64,000 bases of DNA from Deroplatys truncata (GCA_030765065.1 CM060980.1:63844364-63908363); one strand, 5' to 3'; positions 1-11,898 are shown, counted from the first letter of the stretch. The notes: generated by a model not told the origin, from the letters alone. Made by a program: numbers and translations.

Positions 1-784
1 ATGCCTTTAAGGCACTAAAGATAGCAGTCTGCAATACGTACTATGTAAGTCTTTGTACATGAGATGATTGCATTCTAATTCACACGCATCATGAAATTCT
101 GCTGTTTCACATTTTGTTACTTTACACATAGTAGCGCCAAATAAAGTAATGACTAATTTTAGAATGACTCACATGAGTAGGAAAGAAAAATAAAATAAAT
201 CAGACGCTCCGATGGCAATGTTACAACATAATATTTAGAAGCAAATAGAGTAAAGATTGTGCAACCTTATAGAATTAAACTGTTGTTTATAGATATGAGT
301 AAACTTCAGCAGTTTATTACTAGCATACGAACCCTAGCATGCGTATTATAAAGAGTAAATTAAGTTAATGCACTAATCATATCTGTCGCGTATTACGAAA
401 TCTGGCACTGTTTGGTAAGCGTCATAACTAGCTAATTAACTGTTTTGAAGTTCGACCATTATATCTGGTGCTACCAAATATGTTTGAAAATTGATGACTG
501 CTATGACATTGAACTCCTGTGCAGGGCGAGGTAAAAAACAAAAGATACTTTTGTCCGCAGCTTCCCTTCGCCATCACATGTCACTTCTGCGTTATTAATT
601 AATGCGATTGTCATTTATCACTGTCTATAGCTTGTAGGAAAGCTCAGATTGCATAACTTTCTTAAACGTAACAAAGCGGTTAAGTATCTTGTTGAAAGAG
701 AAATAGTAAGTTGTTTAGCAGGCGTTAAAAATACATGAGTTTTTAACAGGAATGTTCTAAGACGAAAGAGAGAGACTAAAGCAA
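1..784. other. AT-rich DNA, no recognised feature
   Basis: No open reading frame of note, RNA gene or repeat that recurs elsewhere in the window was recognised. It is probably intronic or intergenic sequence. Confidence 0.5.
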
Positions 785-1613
785 AAATATCTTATTGTTA
801 CATTCGCATGACTTTCTCTATCCTCTTTCGTTTATTAGTAGGTATGCAAACTATTCTCACGAAAGCTTATTTTTTTATCTACTTCATTATAATGGAAATA
901 AACTTTTGAAGAATAGCTGCACTATACACTTCGTTATAGATACAAAGGGAACAGCGACAGTCAAATGTTTAAGAAATGGACGCTATATGCTGGTCTTAAA
1001 ATTCATACTGTTTCCATGCAATTGCGAGAAACAATGAAAGTCGACAGGACTTTAAAAGAATGACAAGGTACTGAACAACTCAAACCTTCATAACCGATAT
1101 TCGGAAATAGTTTATGCCACAAAAAGTTATTTTTGTTTTAAACAAATCTATAGTTTTAATGCAGTACATTTTATCTATCGTTTAACGTTTGCCATTTATA
1201 CAAGATTATACAAAATTCCTTTCAAATGAAGAGCACAACACAGGCTACTCGCAGAAAATTCAAGATGTACATTTTATTTGCCATGTAAATATCTTTAATA
1301 CATGGAATTTTAATCACAATTGTTAGAGCTATGTTTAACAAATTAAAAAAAATCATAAAAATGTTCCATGTAAAGGGTAGTTGGGATGGGCGGATTTTCT
1401 TGAAAATGTACCTGTCATGTCTTGGGGAAGATACTGAACTTAAATACTTTTCGCTTTTAATTATGCTGTTCACAGACACACGAAATACACGGATGTTTCA
1501 TAAAAATGCTTTTTTTTATTCAGGGGTCCTCAAAACATGTATTTCCGGTGATATTAAATCGAATTTTTGGGTGGGATGCAATATCTTCTCTACCCAGTGC
1601 TAGAGAAAGAAAA
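785..1613 (+). mobile_element. R element, near full-length diverged copy
   Basis: This is one of many copies of a roughly 0.8-0.9 kb repeat. The 5' end carries GACTTTCTCTA (CATGACTTTCTCTA motif) and the 3' end carries TAGAGAAAG, which are inverted relative to each other. The interior matches the other copies in order: TACAAAGGGAACAGCGA-like block, AATGTTCCATGTAAAGGGTA block, GTTATGCTGTTCACAGACAC block, ACATGTATTTCCGGTGA block and a TTTTTGGGTGG block. The CA array is nearly absent here (CACACGAAATACACGG). A 90-codon frame (1331-1603) is open but it is the same frame that is open in other copies and need not be translated. Confidence 0.85.
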
Positions 1614-2539
1614 ACATGAACCTGCATTCGCCAGCCGTTCCTGCGACTCTTCTCAGGATGTCCTCCACCGTTGAGGACGAAACAGCTAGTTTTACCAATA
1701 TTATTCTTTGACCACTGCCTTCAAGCCCCGAAGACATGTCACATTTTCCTAATAGCGCCGGCCGTGAAAATCTCTTTCGGAAAACCGGATTCCTCTTCCA
1801 GCAGCATCAGTGTAAATTCAATTTGCCATGCTTGCGAGAAACCTTAACAGATTGGAAATTATCTTAAAATAATTCTGGGAAGGAAAAAGTAATGCTGTAG
1901 TATCCCACAGCTCTGAAAAGCGCTCAGTTCTTAATCTTAACCTAAAAATGAGACAAATAAATTCATGAATCATGCAAATAAACACAAGATGTTTGACTAC
2001 CTAAACCTAAAATTATTAAATCAATAACTATTACTTTTTATTACGATACGAGGCTACACAACATTTCCTATTATTTGTCTCTTAAAAGTTATGTTGGCAG
2101 CATCGCGTACCAATACTATCACATGGAACATTCCTCACTCAAGCGCAATCCGCAACATTCACATTCTACTTAAAACGAGTAAATAAACATTTGATAACTA
2201 AAATGTCAAAATTGTATCTTGCTTTTTATCTTACAGCAGCATTAAAGCGACGTCTATGCGAATTTGTCGTGTAACAAATGCATTAACTTCAGGGTCTCGG
2301 GGTTTGTTGCATTCAACAACCAAATCTTTATTCTTAACAAAATTTAGTTTTGTTACGAAGTTAGAGAATGCCGATCAATTGGTTAACAGTTTTAACAATT
2401 TGTTAAGCCTTAACAAAACGTTACAGAATAGTCCTGAAGACACAGAGTCATAGCTTGGTTACAACCCAAATTGATTCGAACTCCACATTTCGTGAGTTTG
2501 AGTCTTGACTCGGCTTTATTCACACTACCCATTGAATAG
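1614..2539. other. AT-rich DNA, no recognised feature
   Basis: No gene or repeat recognised. The last four bases, ATAG at 2536-2539, are the left target-site duplication of the LTR retrotransposon that follows. Confidence 0.5.
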
Positions 2540-3513
2540 TGTCGTAGAATATTTTTTTGTAGTTGGAAGATGCTTCATGTTTATCTGCCCCACGTATGGG
2601 AGCCAATTTGTGCGGTATCTCGTGTTATCTATTGTTGAGCGCCTGTTATTGTTTTATTATTGTGCATTTTGGGTTCATTGTGCTCCAGCTAGCTATTATT
2701 ATTATTATTCAGTCGAGCAAATCTCTTAAACAGGGTGTGTAAACGGAAAGGACTTATTACTGAAAGATATCACTGATAAAAGAATTTGTTTTTACACTTT
2801 TATTATCGTCACAATTAATTAATTTCACATATTGACTCTTGATACACGCCCGACTGAAACTGTTATATTTTCTAATATCACTATAATCACTTATTTACTG
2901 CACATTATTAATTCGCGTATTTCACATTTATAACTAACTTTACAACGCGAGAGATTCTGTGGAATTGCGCGACGTATAACGCGTGAACGATTCTCTTAAA
3001 CTGTGCGACGTATAACCTTTTTATGATTCTGTTGGACTGAACGACGTATTAACCGCGAATCCATCTGTTGGACTGATCGACGTTTGCCTTGTGAATTATT
3101 CTGTCAAACTGCGCGTTACCCGTCTCTGGCACGGAATTTATACTCCCTCACCCTAATATGCCTAAACATTATAACAGAGCTGCTATTGGTTAATAAAACG
3201 CGCCAACATTAGCGTCTATTTTTTAATCCAATCAAAATTACGAACACATGTGCTCTAAGGAAGATATTCACTCCATTTCTAAGAAACGCGCGCTAATCTG
3301 ACGTCATTTTGCTTGCCTTTTCTAATTAATAAACAACTCACCCCATCGCTCATTGTTACCTGCTCCTATTGTCAGTTTCAGTGAGGCCGTGTAAACTTAT
3401 TTCCTAACAATGCTTATAATTAACAAACATCTCAAATCAATGTCATACAATAATGCTTATTTACACTACAATCACTCAGGCATTTACATTGTTGGGATAT
3501 AAAATACTGCACA
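2540..3513 (-). repeat. 3' LTR of the gag-only element
   Basis: It matches 6172-7106 almost throughout, with extra sequence at about 2981-3017 that the other LTR lacks. It contains a TATA-like motif on the minus strand (AGTATAAATTC around 3131-3142) and a five-unit tandem repeat at 2943-3120. Its internal edge shows ACTGCACA where the partner has ACTGCCACA. Confidence 0.9.
2943..3120. repeat. 36-bp minisatellite inside the LTR, five units
   Basis: Five degenerate units of about 36 bp, each holding a GATTCTGT- or ATTCT-type core followed by a GCGACGTAT- or GAACGACGTAT-type block. The corresponding array in the partner LTR (6571-6712) has four units, the missing one being that with the GTGAACGATTCTC core. 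Confidence 0.75.
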
Positions 3514-4209
3514 TATGCCGCACTAGAAACATAATTATAAATATTTACAACTTGTTTGGAGATTTTATAATTGGGTTTTTAGTCTCCTGAATCTTGTAAC
3601 ACACGGTATTTATTACTTGCACTTAACACTGCACACGCATTTAACACACGTCATACATTTTGCCTTTTTCTCGCCACTATTTACTGGCTTTGGTCTAATG
3701 TGTTTATATACATACATCTGACATTACAATTTTTTTATAGCAAATACTGTACCCTGAACTATTTAGTTCACTATTGTTATACTTTCTTAGATTATTGACA
3801 AAGAAATTTATACACTCAAGATTTTTAACCTGTTCATGTAATTATTGAACACATTTACCAAAATATTTATCCTCTACACAAATATATTTACATCACTTAA
3901 TTCTAGACATAATTTCACATTATCTGTGTGCTATATAAGTGTTTTGCTTTAATTATGTTTACCCCTTTTTATTGTTTTGTACTTTATATTCACAGTACTA
4001 TTTGAATTATATCTACGTACTTTTACTTTAATATGACATTAAGTTTTCATTATTACATGCTTCATTTCAAATGCTGTTACAGTTTACTAAAAAAATGTTC
4101 TTTTTCCCCTTTAAACATTTATTTTTGTCCAGAATTTATTTCTCCTTTCTCATACATATATACATAGATAACCCTCTTACATTCCAATACCTTGTTCTGC
4201 AGTTCAGCT
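3514..4209. other. AT-rich internal region of LTR element, no pol
   Basis: This lies between the gag-like region and the 3' LTR, where pol would be expected. It is strongly AT-rich, with no frame of 60 codons and no recognisable reverse transcriptase or integrase motif on either strand. It may be a filler that replaced pol or a long untranslated spacer. Confidence 0.7.
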
Positions 4210-4678
4210 TTAACTATCCTGGATTTGCTTCTTTTTTTTAGCGGTCATTGCTATTCCCTTTCCTGGATCAAATTGTCTATGGTTAAGCATTACTCGTAGC
4301 TGTATCGTAACATTCCAAAATATGTTCATGAATAACCTCTTAAAGGATTCATATGAAATTTCACCCCCTGATACCATTTGTAACCAATCTAAAGTTTTCT
4401 GATCCGAACATCTCTTGACAACTATCATTTTCAATGCTTCCGGTATCTTTTTAATTTGAAAATACTCTGACAAGTCTGCAATAAACTGTACTGGATTGGA
4501 GTTTTCATTAAATTTTGGAAGTGGAAAATCACTTAAGACATGATTATAGTTTTGAATGTCCCTTACTCCCATATTTAAATTCTCTAGTGTTACTTGTGCA
4601 CTCTGAGTTTCAGCGTGAGCTAAGGATGAAGCCGCCGCATCACTCACATTATTAGTCATACCTGAGGTACTACCTCTA

Positions 4679-4777
4679 TCATTATTCTGTACATCAGATA
4701 CATTAACATCACATACATTGACCTCAGAATATCATTATTCTGTACATCAGATACATTAACATCACATACATTGACCC
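4679..4777. repeat. 53-bp tandem duplication in gag
   Basis: The block beginning TCATTATTCTGTACATCAG occurs at 4679 and again at 4732, each about 46 bp long, giving a 53-bp period. As 53 is not a multiple of three, the duplication shifts the frame of the gag-like region. Confidence 0.85.
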
Positions 4778-5229
4778 TTGAATTCAATTCTAACCTATTT
4801 ACACTACCTTGCAGATTTTCTATTGTCTGTTCCAATTTTTTATTGTTCTCATTTTGAAAAAACTTGGTGCTTGTTAATTTCAGAAGTTAGTTTTTGATCC
4901 AAATTTATAGACAAAACTTTAACTTCTTCGGACAATTTATTTCTTTGTGTTTCTGACTCCTTCTGCATTTCAGATATCTCCCTCTGAAGTTAACTTGCAC
5001 CTGAATTAAATCTGCGTTCATCTCTCTTAACTCACTTGAAATGCTATTCATTCGGCTACCTAACTCTGTACATGTTACATCAACATGTTCAATTTTATTA
5101 ACCTCACTTTTTTGGTTAGATATTTCCCTGCTCATGTCTGACATTTTCTTTGAAAATTTTCCTATCTCACTTGCTATCATTTCCTGATTTTCATTTCTCA
5201 TTCTTATCATACTACTATCTAGCTCCATA

Positions 5230-5545
5230 AATTTCTTTTCAATTTCTTCCCTGTTTTGTTTTAAGCTCTTACCAAATTTTCCCTTAATTCCCTATTATTT
5301 TTTTCCATATCTTCCCTGTTTTGATCTATTTTTTTTCTAATTTCTCATTACTCTTTTCCATGTTCTGAGTTAGTTTTTCTAATTTCTCATTACTCTTACC
5401 AATATCTTCCCTTAATTCCCTATTATTCTTTTCCATATTCTGAGTAAGTTTTTCCAATTTCTCACTACTCTGAGTTAGTTTTTGTTCTAATTTCTTATTA
5501 TTCTGAGTTAGTTTTTGTTCTAAACTCCTATCAAAATCTTCCCTT
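5230..5545 (-). repeat. Tandem coding repeats for coiled coil
   Basis: Degenerate repeats in which TTCTCATTACTC-, CTGAGTTAGTTTTT- and TCCCTTAATTCCC-type blocks recur. On the minus strand they encode repeats of roughly 10 to 20 residues of heptad-like Lys/Glu/Leu/Asn sequence, for example KLTQN and NRELREDI. Confidence 0.7.
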
Positions 5546-6144
5546 AATTGATCTGTAAAATTTCTCAGCATTTCCGTCATCATACTAGCATCAAAATTAA
5601 CATTTCCTGCTATTCTATACTGACTTTCTTCACTAACATTTTCTCCCTCAAATCCTACATTGTTTGAGCTATTTTCTGTAACCTGTATTGAATTACAGCT
5701 AACTGTTACATTATCCCCTTCCATAATTATTTCTTCTGTATTATTAGTGGACATTATTTTCTTAATCCTACCACTTCTTAACAACATTTAATTTCTCACA
5801 TTTTTTTTCCTTTTAGGATACAAAAAAATTGCAGTTTTCTAACCTTTATGGTGCTATCTGATGATGTTGTTTTGATGTCCAGCTTCCTGCCCCTCTCTCC
5901 TAGATGTATATGTCGCCTCTGCGTCGTTCTACGATGGATCTGCGTCCGATCGCTGTCTTGGTGTTCTGTAGTCGAATTCTCCTGTTGCCTTCGATTCTCG
6001 TAGTTACGATGTCCACTCATCCGCGTCGTCGGTCGTTCTGGTGATTGTTTCTGGGATCTGCGTCTTGTAGTTAATTTCACTGCTCCATTCTCTCCACGTC
6101 CGGTTCCTTCGTCCCTTCCTGGTTAATTCGCCCCTTTCTGGTTA

Positions 6145-6171
6145 ATTCGCCCCACGTTGTGGGAGCCAATT
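6145..6171 (-). other. Primer-binding-like site next to 5' LTR
   Basis: On the minus strand, directly after the LTR end (CTTCA), the sequence AATTGGCTCCCACAACGTGGGGCG begins. TGG at the start would pair with the CCA end of a tRNA, and the site resembles insect retroelement PBS sequences of the TGGCGCCCAACGTGGGGC type. A near copy (TTGGCTCCCATACGTGGGGC) sits about 60 bp upstream inside the LTR. Confidence 0.6.
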
Positions 6172-7106
6172 TGAAGTAGAATATTTTTTGTAGTTGGAAG
6201 ATGCTTCATGTTTATCTGCCCCACGTATGGGAGCCAATTTGTGCGGTATCTCGTGTTATCTATTGTTGAGCGCCTGTTATTGTTTTATTATTGTGCATTT
6301 TGGGTTCATTGTGCTCCAGCTAGCTATTATTATTATTCAGTCGAGCAAATCTCTTAAACAGGGTGTGTAAACGGAAAGGACTTATTACTGAAAGATATCA
6401 CTGATAAAAGAATTTGTTTTTGCACTTTTATTATCGTCACAATTAATTAATTTCACATATTGACTCTTGATACACGCCCGACTGAAACTGTTATATTTTC
6501 TAATATCACTATAATCACTTATTTACTGCACATTATTAATTCGCGCATTTCACATTTATAACTAACTTTACAACGCGAGAGATTCTGTAGAATTGCGCGA
6601 CGTATAACCTTTTTATGATTCTGTTGGACTGAACGACATATTACCCGCGAATCCATCTGTTGGACTGATCGACGTTTGCCTTGTGAATTATTCTGTCAAA
6701 CTGCGCGTTACCCGTCTCTGGCACGGAATTTATACTCCCTCACCCTAATGTGCCTAAACATTATAACAGAGGTGCTATTGGTTAATAAAACGCGCCAACA
6801 TTAGTGTCTATTTTTATATCCAATCAAAATTACGAACACATGTGCTCTAGGGAAGATATTCCCTCCATTTTTAAGAAACACGCGCTAATCTGACGTCATT
6901 TTGCTTGCCTTTTCTAATTAATAAACAACTCACCCCATCGCTCATTGTTACCAGCTCCTATTGTCAGTTTCAGTGAGGCCGTGTAAACTTATTTCCTAAA
7001 AATGCTTATAATTAAAAAACATCTCAAATCAATGTCATACAATAATGCTTATTTACACTACAATCACTCTGGCATTTACATTGTTGTGATATAAAATACT
7101 GCCACA
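6172..7106 (-). repeat. 5' LTR of the gag-only element
   Basis: It is the partner of 2540-3513. It carries the TATA-like motif on the minus strand near 6724-6733, a four-unit 36-bp minisatellite at 6571-6712, and a PBS-like sequence within the LTR at about 6217-6239. It is bounded outside by TSD ATAG at 7107-7110. Confidence 0.9.
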
Positions 7107-9517
7107 ATAGGTACTACTCATAATATACATATACACGTAACTCTAGCGTTGTTTACTTGAGACCAGAGTAGCAACTATGCCTGTTGTGTATAGTAAGTAA
7201 ATGTTACTGGAATGTAAAGACGATAACAGTGCCACCAAATCAGCACTATTCCTAAATGTTCCTAGTAGTACCATCGTATTAGCTTTGTTTATGTTATATC
7301 CGTAATCCCCATTTCCAAGCCTTACTTACTACATAGCATTACAATGCTTCTCAAAATAGTGTGGCACTCTCGATCTATTTTACTGTATTGTGATACATAT
7401 ATCAGCTAGCCACTTGAGTTGTGATGATAATGATTCATTTTTGGTACTATAGATTATATTTCTTATGTTAATTTGTTGGCGTCTATTATCACCTTTAAAT
7501 GCCATAACATCATTTATTTAACGCTTTACAAAATAGTCTATTGTGAGTTACTGCAATGTTGGGTTGGCAATAGCGTTGCATTTTTCTTTTAAATTCCTTG
7601 CGTGCCTTGCGAAACACATTGTAAATATTTTAAATATCTTGAAGTGATTTCCCGCCTGCTTTTCGGTTCATCAGATCAATTTTGCCATGAACCTTAAAAT
7701 GAGCAAACGCATAAAAAATAGTTTCATGTGGAATTATTTCATATGCGTAAATAATAATTACCCAAATTGTGATTTATATGTAAAGAAGATATTCCCATAC
7801 ACTACTACATTTACGGAAACATACTGAGAGGTAATATTCCTAGTCTAAAATTCAATTGTGGTTATTAAATTATAATACTTCTGAATAAATAATTTATACT
7901 GATCTTCCGTTATAATCCCATTCTATAACTGAGAAACAGATACTTCCTTGTAACAGAGATACAGTGCAGTTATTGCATCTGGTGACAGGTAAACACAAAC
8001 TAAAACCTTAATATGAGTATATTAATCGTAAGTCATAACCATCACTTGGAACTGCAAAGTAGCTATGCAACCTTAAACGTTACATAAAAATAACGGTCAC
8101 AACATAGAGGCCTTAAATAGTGGTGTAATCATGAAATAAAAGGAATATTCTATGAACGTTATTTCTCTCATTCAAGGAATTCCAAGCATGTTCTGTAATA
8201 ACAAAATTGATCCCTTTTGCTTACATTCCTATAGTATACTAGGTATACCAATTGTCCCATCTGCGTAGGCAGCTGTTGTTTTAGATTTTCACGCTCAGAC
8301 CATGATATCAATACCTTGTCTTTCATCGCTGGATGAAAAAAAAAATGAAACAGCACAAATGCTAAATTAGGCAGTGTTAGGCTCTAAAACTTTAAAATAC
8401 ATTTCATTGATTAAAATAGGCATTTTAGACACCACAAAAACCGCTTCCAAACATTTATATTTTATGTGAAATATGAAGATATTTAACTATTTTTTGTTTA
8501 CTCGTACGCTTAAAAACTAGGCATTTAACCTAAAATCCTAGGTTTAGCCATAAAGCTAAATTCATTCTAGAAAAATGTCGTCTCTTTTCAACTGCATTTC
8601 GCCAATTAAATGAAAATGGTTTAGTTCATGTACTTCAAATTTTAGTTGAAAAAAGAAGCCTAATTTCAACATTTCTGCACAAAACTCAGTCTTCGCAACA
8701 AAGATATAGCTACCTCTAGACGACCTTTTTTAAATATGGAGTGTTATATTTTTGTTTTTAAATATTTAAGTTTTTATCTAAATGTTTTAAAAATTTAGTC
8801 ACTCACTCCTCCATCACTATTATTAGAGTGTTTTAAATTTCATGTCGATGTCTTTAATATTCTTTGAGAAAAAAATGCATATGCTTTTATAATTTAATTA
8901 ATCAAGTGTTTCACATAATGGAGAAATTGTGATTTTGAAAAAATTAAAATACTACCTTGTTATTGCAAAACATATATAAAATTGGCACATAGAATTTTAT
9001 TCACTCTTCTGGTTAAAAGTTTTCAACCCTTAAGCACAGCTTTTTTAAGCAATTTATCCTCAGTGGTAGATCTAATTATGTCATAACTTGGGCAGTTTAA
9101 AGTATTGCAAAACCATATGCCAATTTTTTAAATTTTACTCTCCCTGAGTTTCTCCTGAAAATTTGAACAAGAATGGTTACAAACTACATCGTGTGAACCA
9201 TGTGTTCTTGGGCTTTTAAATATCACTTGTTCAACCCCTAAAGGGCTCTGAGAGCAAACGCCATAGTATGTTATTGAAACAAAGATTCAAAGTACTTTCT
9301 AGTCATAAAAATTATTTTTTAATGTTTTGAAAACCCTGAACAAATTTCAGCTATGGGCAACCTTAAAATAATTTTAACATTCGGAAACCAATTTCATATG
9401 AGTGAATGAAATACAAATCAGTTTTACATATACTTTACTATAAATTAATACATAAATGGTATCATGGAACATTGAAAAACTGATTCGTATGAATCTTAAA
9501 CAGTGAATAAAACGGCC
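7107..9517. other. AT-rich DNA, no recognised feature
   Basis: About 2.4 kb without a recognised gene or a repeat shared with other parts of the window. Short frames here do not resemble any family. Confidence 0.45.
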
Positions 9518-9638
9518 TTTACAGCACTGAACACTAGCTTCCATCGCCAGACTGATCCACAGAAGTTAACTAATACTTTAAAACATATTTAAATTTAATT
9601 AAATTGGAAATAAACAGAAGACGTTCTCCACATTACCC
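9518..9638 (+). repeat. Direct repeat copy 1, about 120 bp
   Basis: It shares GGCC(C)TTTACAG, CTTCCATCGC, GTTAAC, TTTAAAA and GAAACAGAAGACGTT-type blocks in the same order with 11173-11294. The two copies flank the R elements in between. Confidence 0.7.
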
Positions 9639-9900
9639 ACTATCGTTTATTTCTATACAGCTTCTACATACTATTTTTATGAAATTTTTTGGTTCTATTC
9701 TTCATGTTAATCGAGAAAACCGTTGCAAAAATAGTTTCATTAAACATTTCGTTTGTAAGTACAAGGGGATAGAGGAAACCGAATCGATAATCAGAAGTTT
9801 AAAAGTGCGACACTACATGCTGACCTTAACATCATAGTCTTTCCATTACATCGTTAAAAAAGTGAATAGCAACAGCATTTTAAAAATGTCAAGTTTTGAC
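9600..9900 (+). mobile_element. R element 5' fragment
   Basis: This partial copy matches the first third of the R element, with blocks such as TTCATGTTAATCGAG, ACATTTCGT and ACAAGGGGATAG. It lacks the terminal CTTTCTCTACT motif and stops before the internal AATGTTCCATG block. Confidence 0.55.
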
Positions 9901-9913
9901 AAATGCAAAAAAA

Positions 9914-10810
9914 TCTGACGTGTTACACTCACATGACTTTCTCTACTCTAAATAGTACAAACTATTTTTACAAACGCTTATTCTCCATATGCTTCATGTT
10001 AATCGAGATATTGAGATGTTAATCTTATTGCTAATTTTCTTGTAGATGCAAGGGGAATTGGTAGGTTTTAAGCGATAGTCAAATATTTTAAGCGTTGGTT
10101 GCTATGTGGAGTATTCCATTCTCTTTGCATTACCAGGACAAAAAAATTAAATAACGAATTCCCATTTGAGAAAAACTAGATATAAGTATTGGAAAATTTA
10201 AGGGAATAACAAGCAATATCTTGAAAATGGTTCACTCAACAACAAAAAATGTATATGACATAAATTGTGTATTTTTAACGCGATCTACGTTTTTTTGTGT
10301 AGTACAATTTTGTCTATCTCTTATGGTTTACCAGTTATGCAAAAGTCGTTCACAATGAAGAATACTATTGGAGACATTCCCAGAAAATTCAAGATATACA
10401 TTTCATTTGACATGAAAATATCTTACACATATGATATTTTAATCAAAAGCGTTAGAGCCATTTTTGAGAAAATTAAAATTTTCGAAAAATGTTCCATGTA
10501 AAGGGTAATCTGGGGTGGGGGGATTTTCTTGAAAACCTTCGTGTCGCATCTCTGGAAGTTGCTGAACCTAAATACCAAGTTTGGTGTTTATCTGACTGTT
10601 CGTTTCTGAGTTATGCTGTTCACAGACACACACACGCACACACACACACACAGACACACAGACACACACACACACACGGACATGTTTCCAAAAATGCTTT
10701 TTTTGGATTCAGGGGGTCTCAATACATGTATTTCCGGTGAAATATCGGTATCGACTTTTTGGGTGGAATACAATACTTCCCCTACTTACTGTACGTAGTA
10801 GAGAAAGTAA
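9914..10810 (+). mobile_element. R element, full-length copy
   Basis: It runs from TCTGACGTGTTACACTC and CATGACTTTCTCTACTC at the 5' end to GTAGTAGAGAAAGTAA at the 3' end. It has an A-rich base run on both sides. The CA array with CAGACACA interruptions lies at about 10624-10678. Two overlapping frames of 83 and 61 codons are open through the array. Confidence 0.9.
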
Positions 10811-10814
10811 AAAC

Positions 10815-11140
10815 AGTAACGGATATCTCGGAAATGACTGATTCCACAAAAATATTTGTTTAAAATAAATTGCATGTTAAATAGATCCACATTTTTTGTA
10901 GTACGTTTTTGTCTATCACACCAGTTATAGAAAATTCCTTCCAAATGAAGTGGAATTCACAAGCTATTCTCAGAAAACTCAAGATATTTTTTATTTGTCT
11001 GTAAATATCTCAAACATGTGGTATTTTAATCAAAATCATGAGAGTCATTTTTGAAAATAGCAATTTCGAAAAATCTTTTTATATCGAATTTTTGGGTGGA
11101 ATGCAATACTTTCTCTAGCTACTCTAGCTAGTGGCAGAAT
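10815..11140 (+). mobile_element. R element with internal deletion
   Basis: It follows the previous copy head to tail. It starts in the middle of the element (ACGGATATCTCGGAAATG block) and jumps from AATTTCGAAAAA to ATCGAATTTTTGGGTGG, so the region with the CA array is missing. Confidence 0.7.
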
Positions 11141-11172
11141 TGAAAAAAAATAATATTAACAGTATGTTTTTG

Positions 11173-11294
11173 CCGATTTGGCCCTTTACAGTCTTCCATC
11201 GCTTGACTGACCCACATAAGTTAACCGTTGCTTTAAAATATCACATTTCAATTTAAATAAATTGAAAAGAAACAGAAGACGTTGTTCACATTGC
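11173..11294 (+). repeat. Direct repeat copy 2, about 120 bp
   Basis: It is the partner of 9518-9638, in the same orientation. Confidence 0.7.
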
Positions 11295-11898
11295 CGGAAA
11301 GGCAAATATCGAATAACATTTTGTAGCAAGTGTATTTTCCTGCGGAAATTCGAGCGTGGATAAGAGAGAGAACCAATGGTCAACTAGGTAATCAATTTTC
11401 TTTCTCTCGTACACCGTTTTGATTGAATCGAGAGAGAAAGACGATCTCTCACCCTCGAGGTGCGAAACCAGCCGGCACTCGTTTCGCTCCTGTCGTCCTC
11501 GCCGTAAAAATAGAAAGTGTTGAGTGTGCAATCCATCCTTCAAAAAGTTTACTTGCCATCCAAGAGAGTCAAACATTGGTCATATTCCAAGAAAGAGTTT
11601 GACGAGATAGGGCAAAAGACGAATCAAACTCACGTCTCTCCATTTTGCTTGGATACCGTAGTGGCAAATAAATAAAGCTGCAAAGGCATTTAAAATTCTT
11701 TTAGATGTATATAACTGGCTACTAAATATGCAGAACACTCCAGAGAGTATTAACGTTCCCTACTTAAGGATGTTTGCGGAGGTCCCGCTTGCAGTCTTTC
11801 TGAAAATTTTACGAAGAATAGCGTGTTAGAAAGTAAAGTGAAGCCCAAAGTTTCGTAATCATATTTACGGAGTGTTCCAGGTTTGTAAAATTGTGATT
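11295..11898. other. Unrecognised segment, partly GC-richer
   Basis: The first 300 bp are less AT-rich than the surroundings and leave a 96-codon minus-strand frame open (11576-11286). The predicted protein resembles nothing I know and no splice or start context supports it. No feature is called. Confidence 0.4.

Larger units (their letters stand above)
4210..6080 (-). pseudogene. Gag-like region of LTR element, broken
   Basis: Four minus-strand open stretches lie in order from the PBS-like site: 6080-5796 (94 codons, Arg-rich), 5787-5326 (153 codons), 5228-4905 (107 codons) and 4659-4210 (149 codons). The middle two are rich in Lys, Glu, Asn and Gln with repeated KLEQKLTQ and EKLEKLTQN motifs, predicting long coiled coils. 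The last contains FPLPKFNENSNPVQFIADL and a following helix-rich stretch resembling Gag capsid-type domains of insect Ty3/gypsy elements. No CCHC zinc knuckle or aspartic protease motif was seen. Stops and frame changes separate the stretches, including one caused by a 53-bp tandem duplication, so a full Gag protein is unlikely to be made from this copy. Family assignment is inferred from context and the capsid-like stretch. Confidence 0.7.
2540..7106 (-). mobile_element. Complete gag-only LTR retrotransposon, TSD ATAG
   Basis: Two long direct repeats (2540-3513 and 6172-7106) bound about 2.66 kb of internal sequence, and the whole is flanked by the 4-bp direct repeat ATAG (2536-2539 and 7107-7110). 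On the minus strand the LTR starts TGTGGCAG and ends CTTCA, fitting the TG...CA rule. A 4-bp duplication is usual for Ty3/gypsy-type integrases. The internal part reads, on the minus strand, a PBS-like site, a broken Gag-like region (6080-4210), then about 700 bp of AT-rich sequence with no reading frame. No protease, reverse transcriptase, RNase H or integrase motif was found, so the element looks non-autonomous and would depend on a relative for pol. LTR divergence is modest, with small indels. Confidence 0.9.

Noticed and set aside
10588..10798. His-Thr repeat or Cys-Val repeat proteins
   Set aside because: They are translations of the CA/GT microsatellite in R elements, with no sign of a real gene.
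9914..10810. R element as Helitron
   Set aside because: There is a TC-like start and a hairpin near one end, but no CTRR end, and the ends are inverted repeats.
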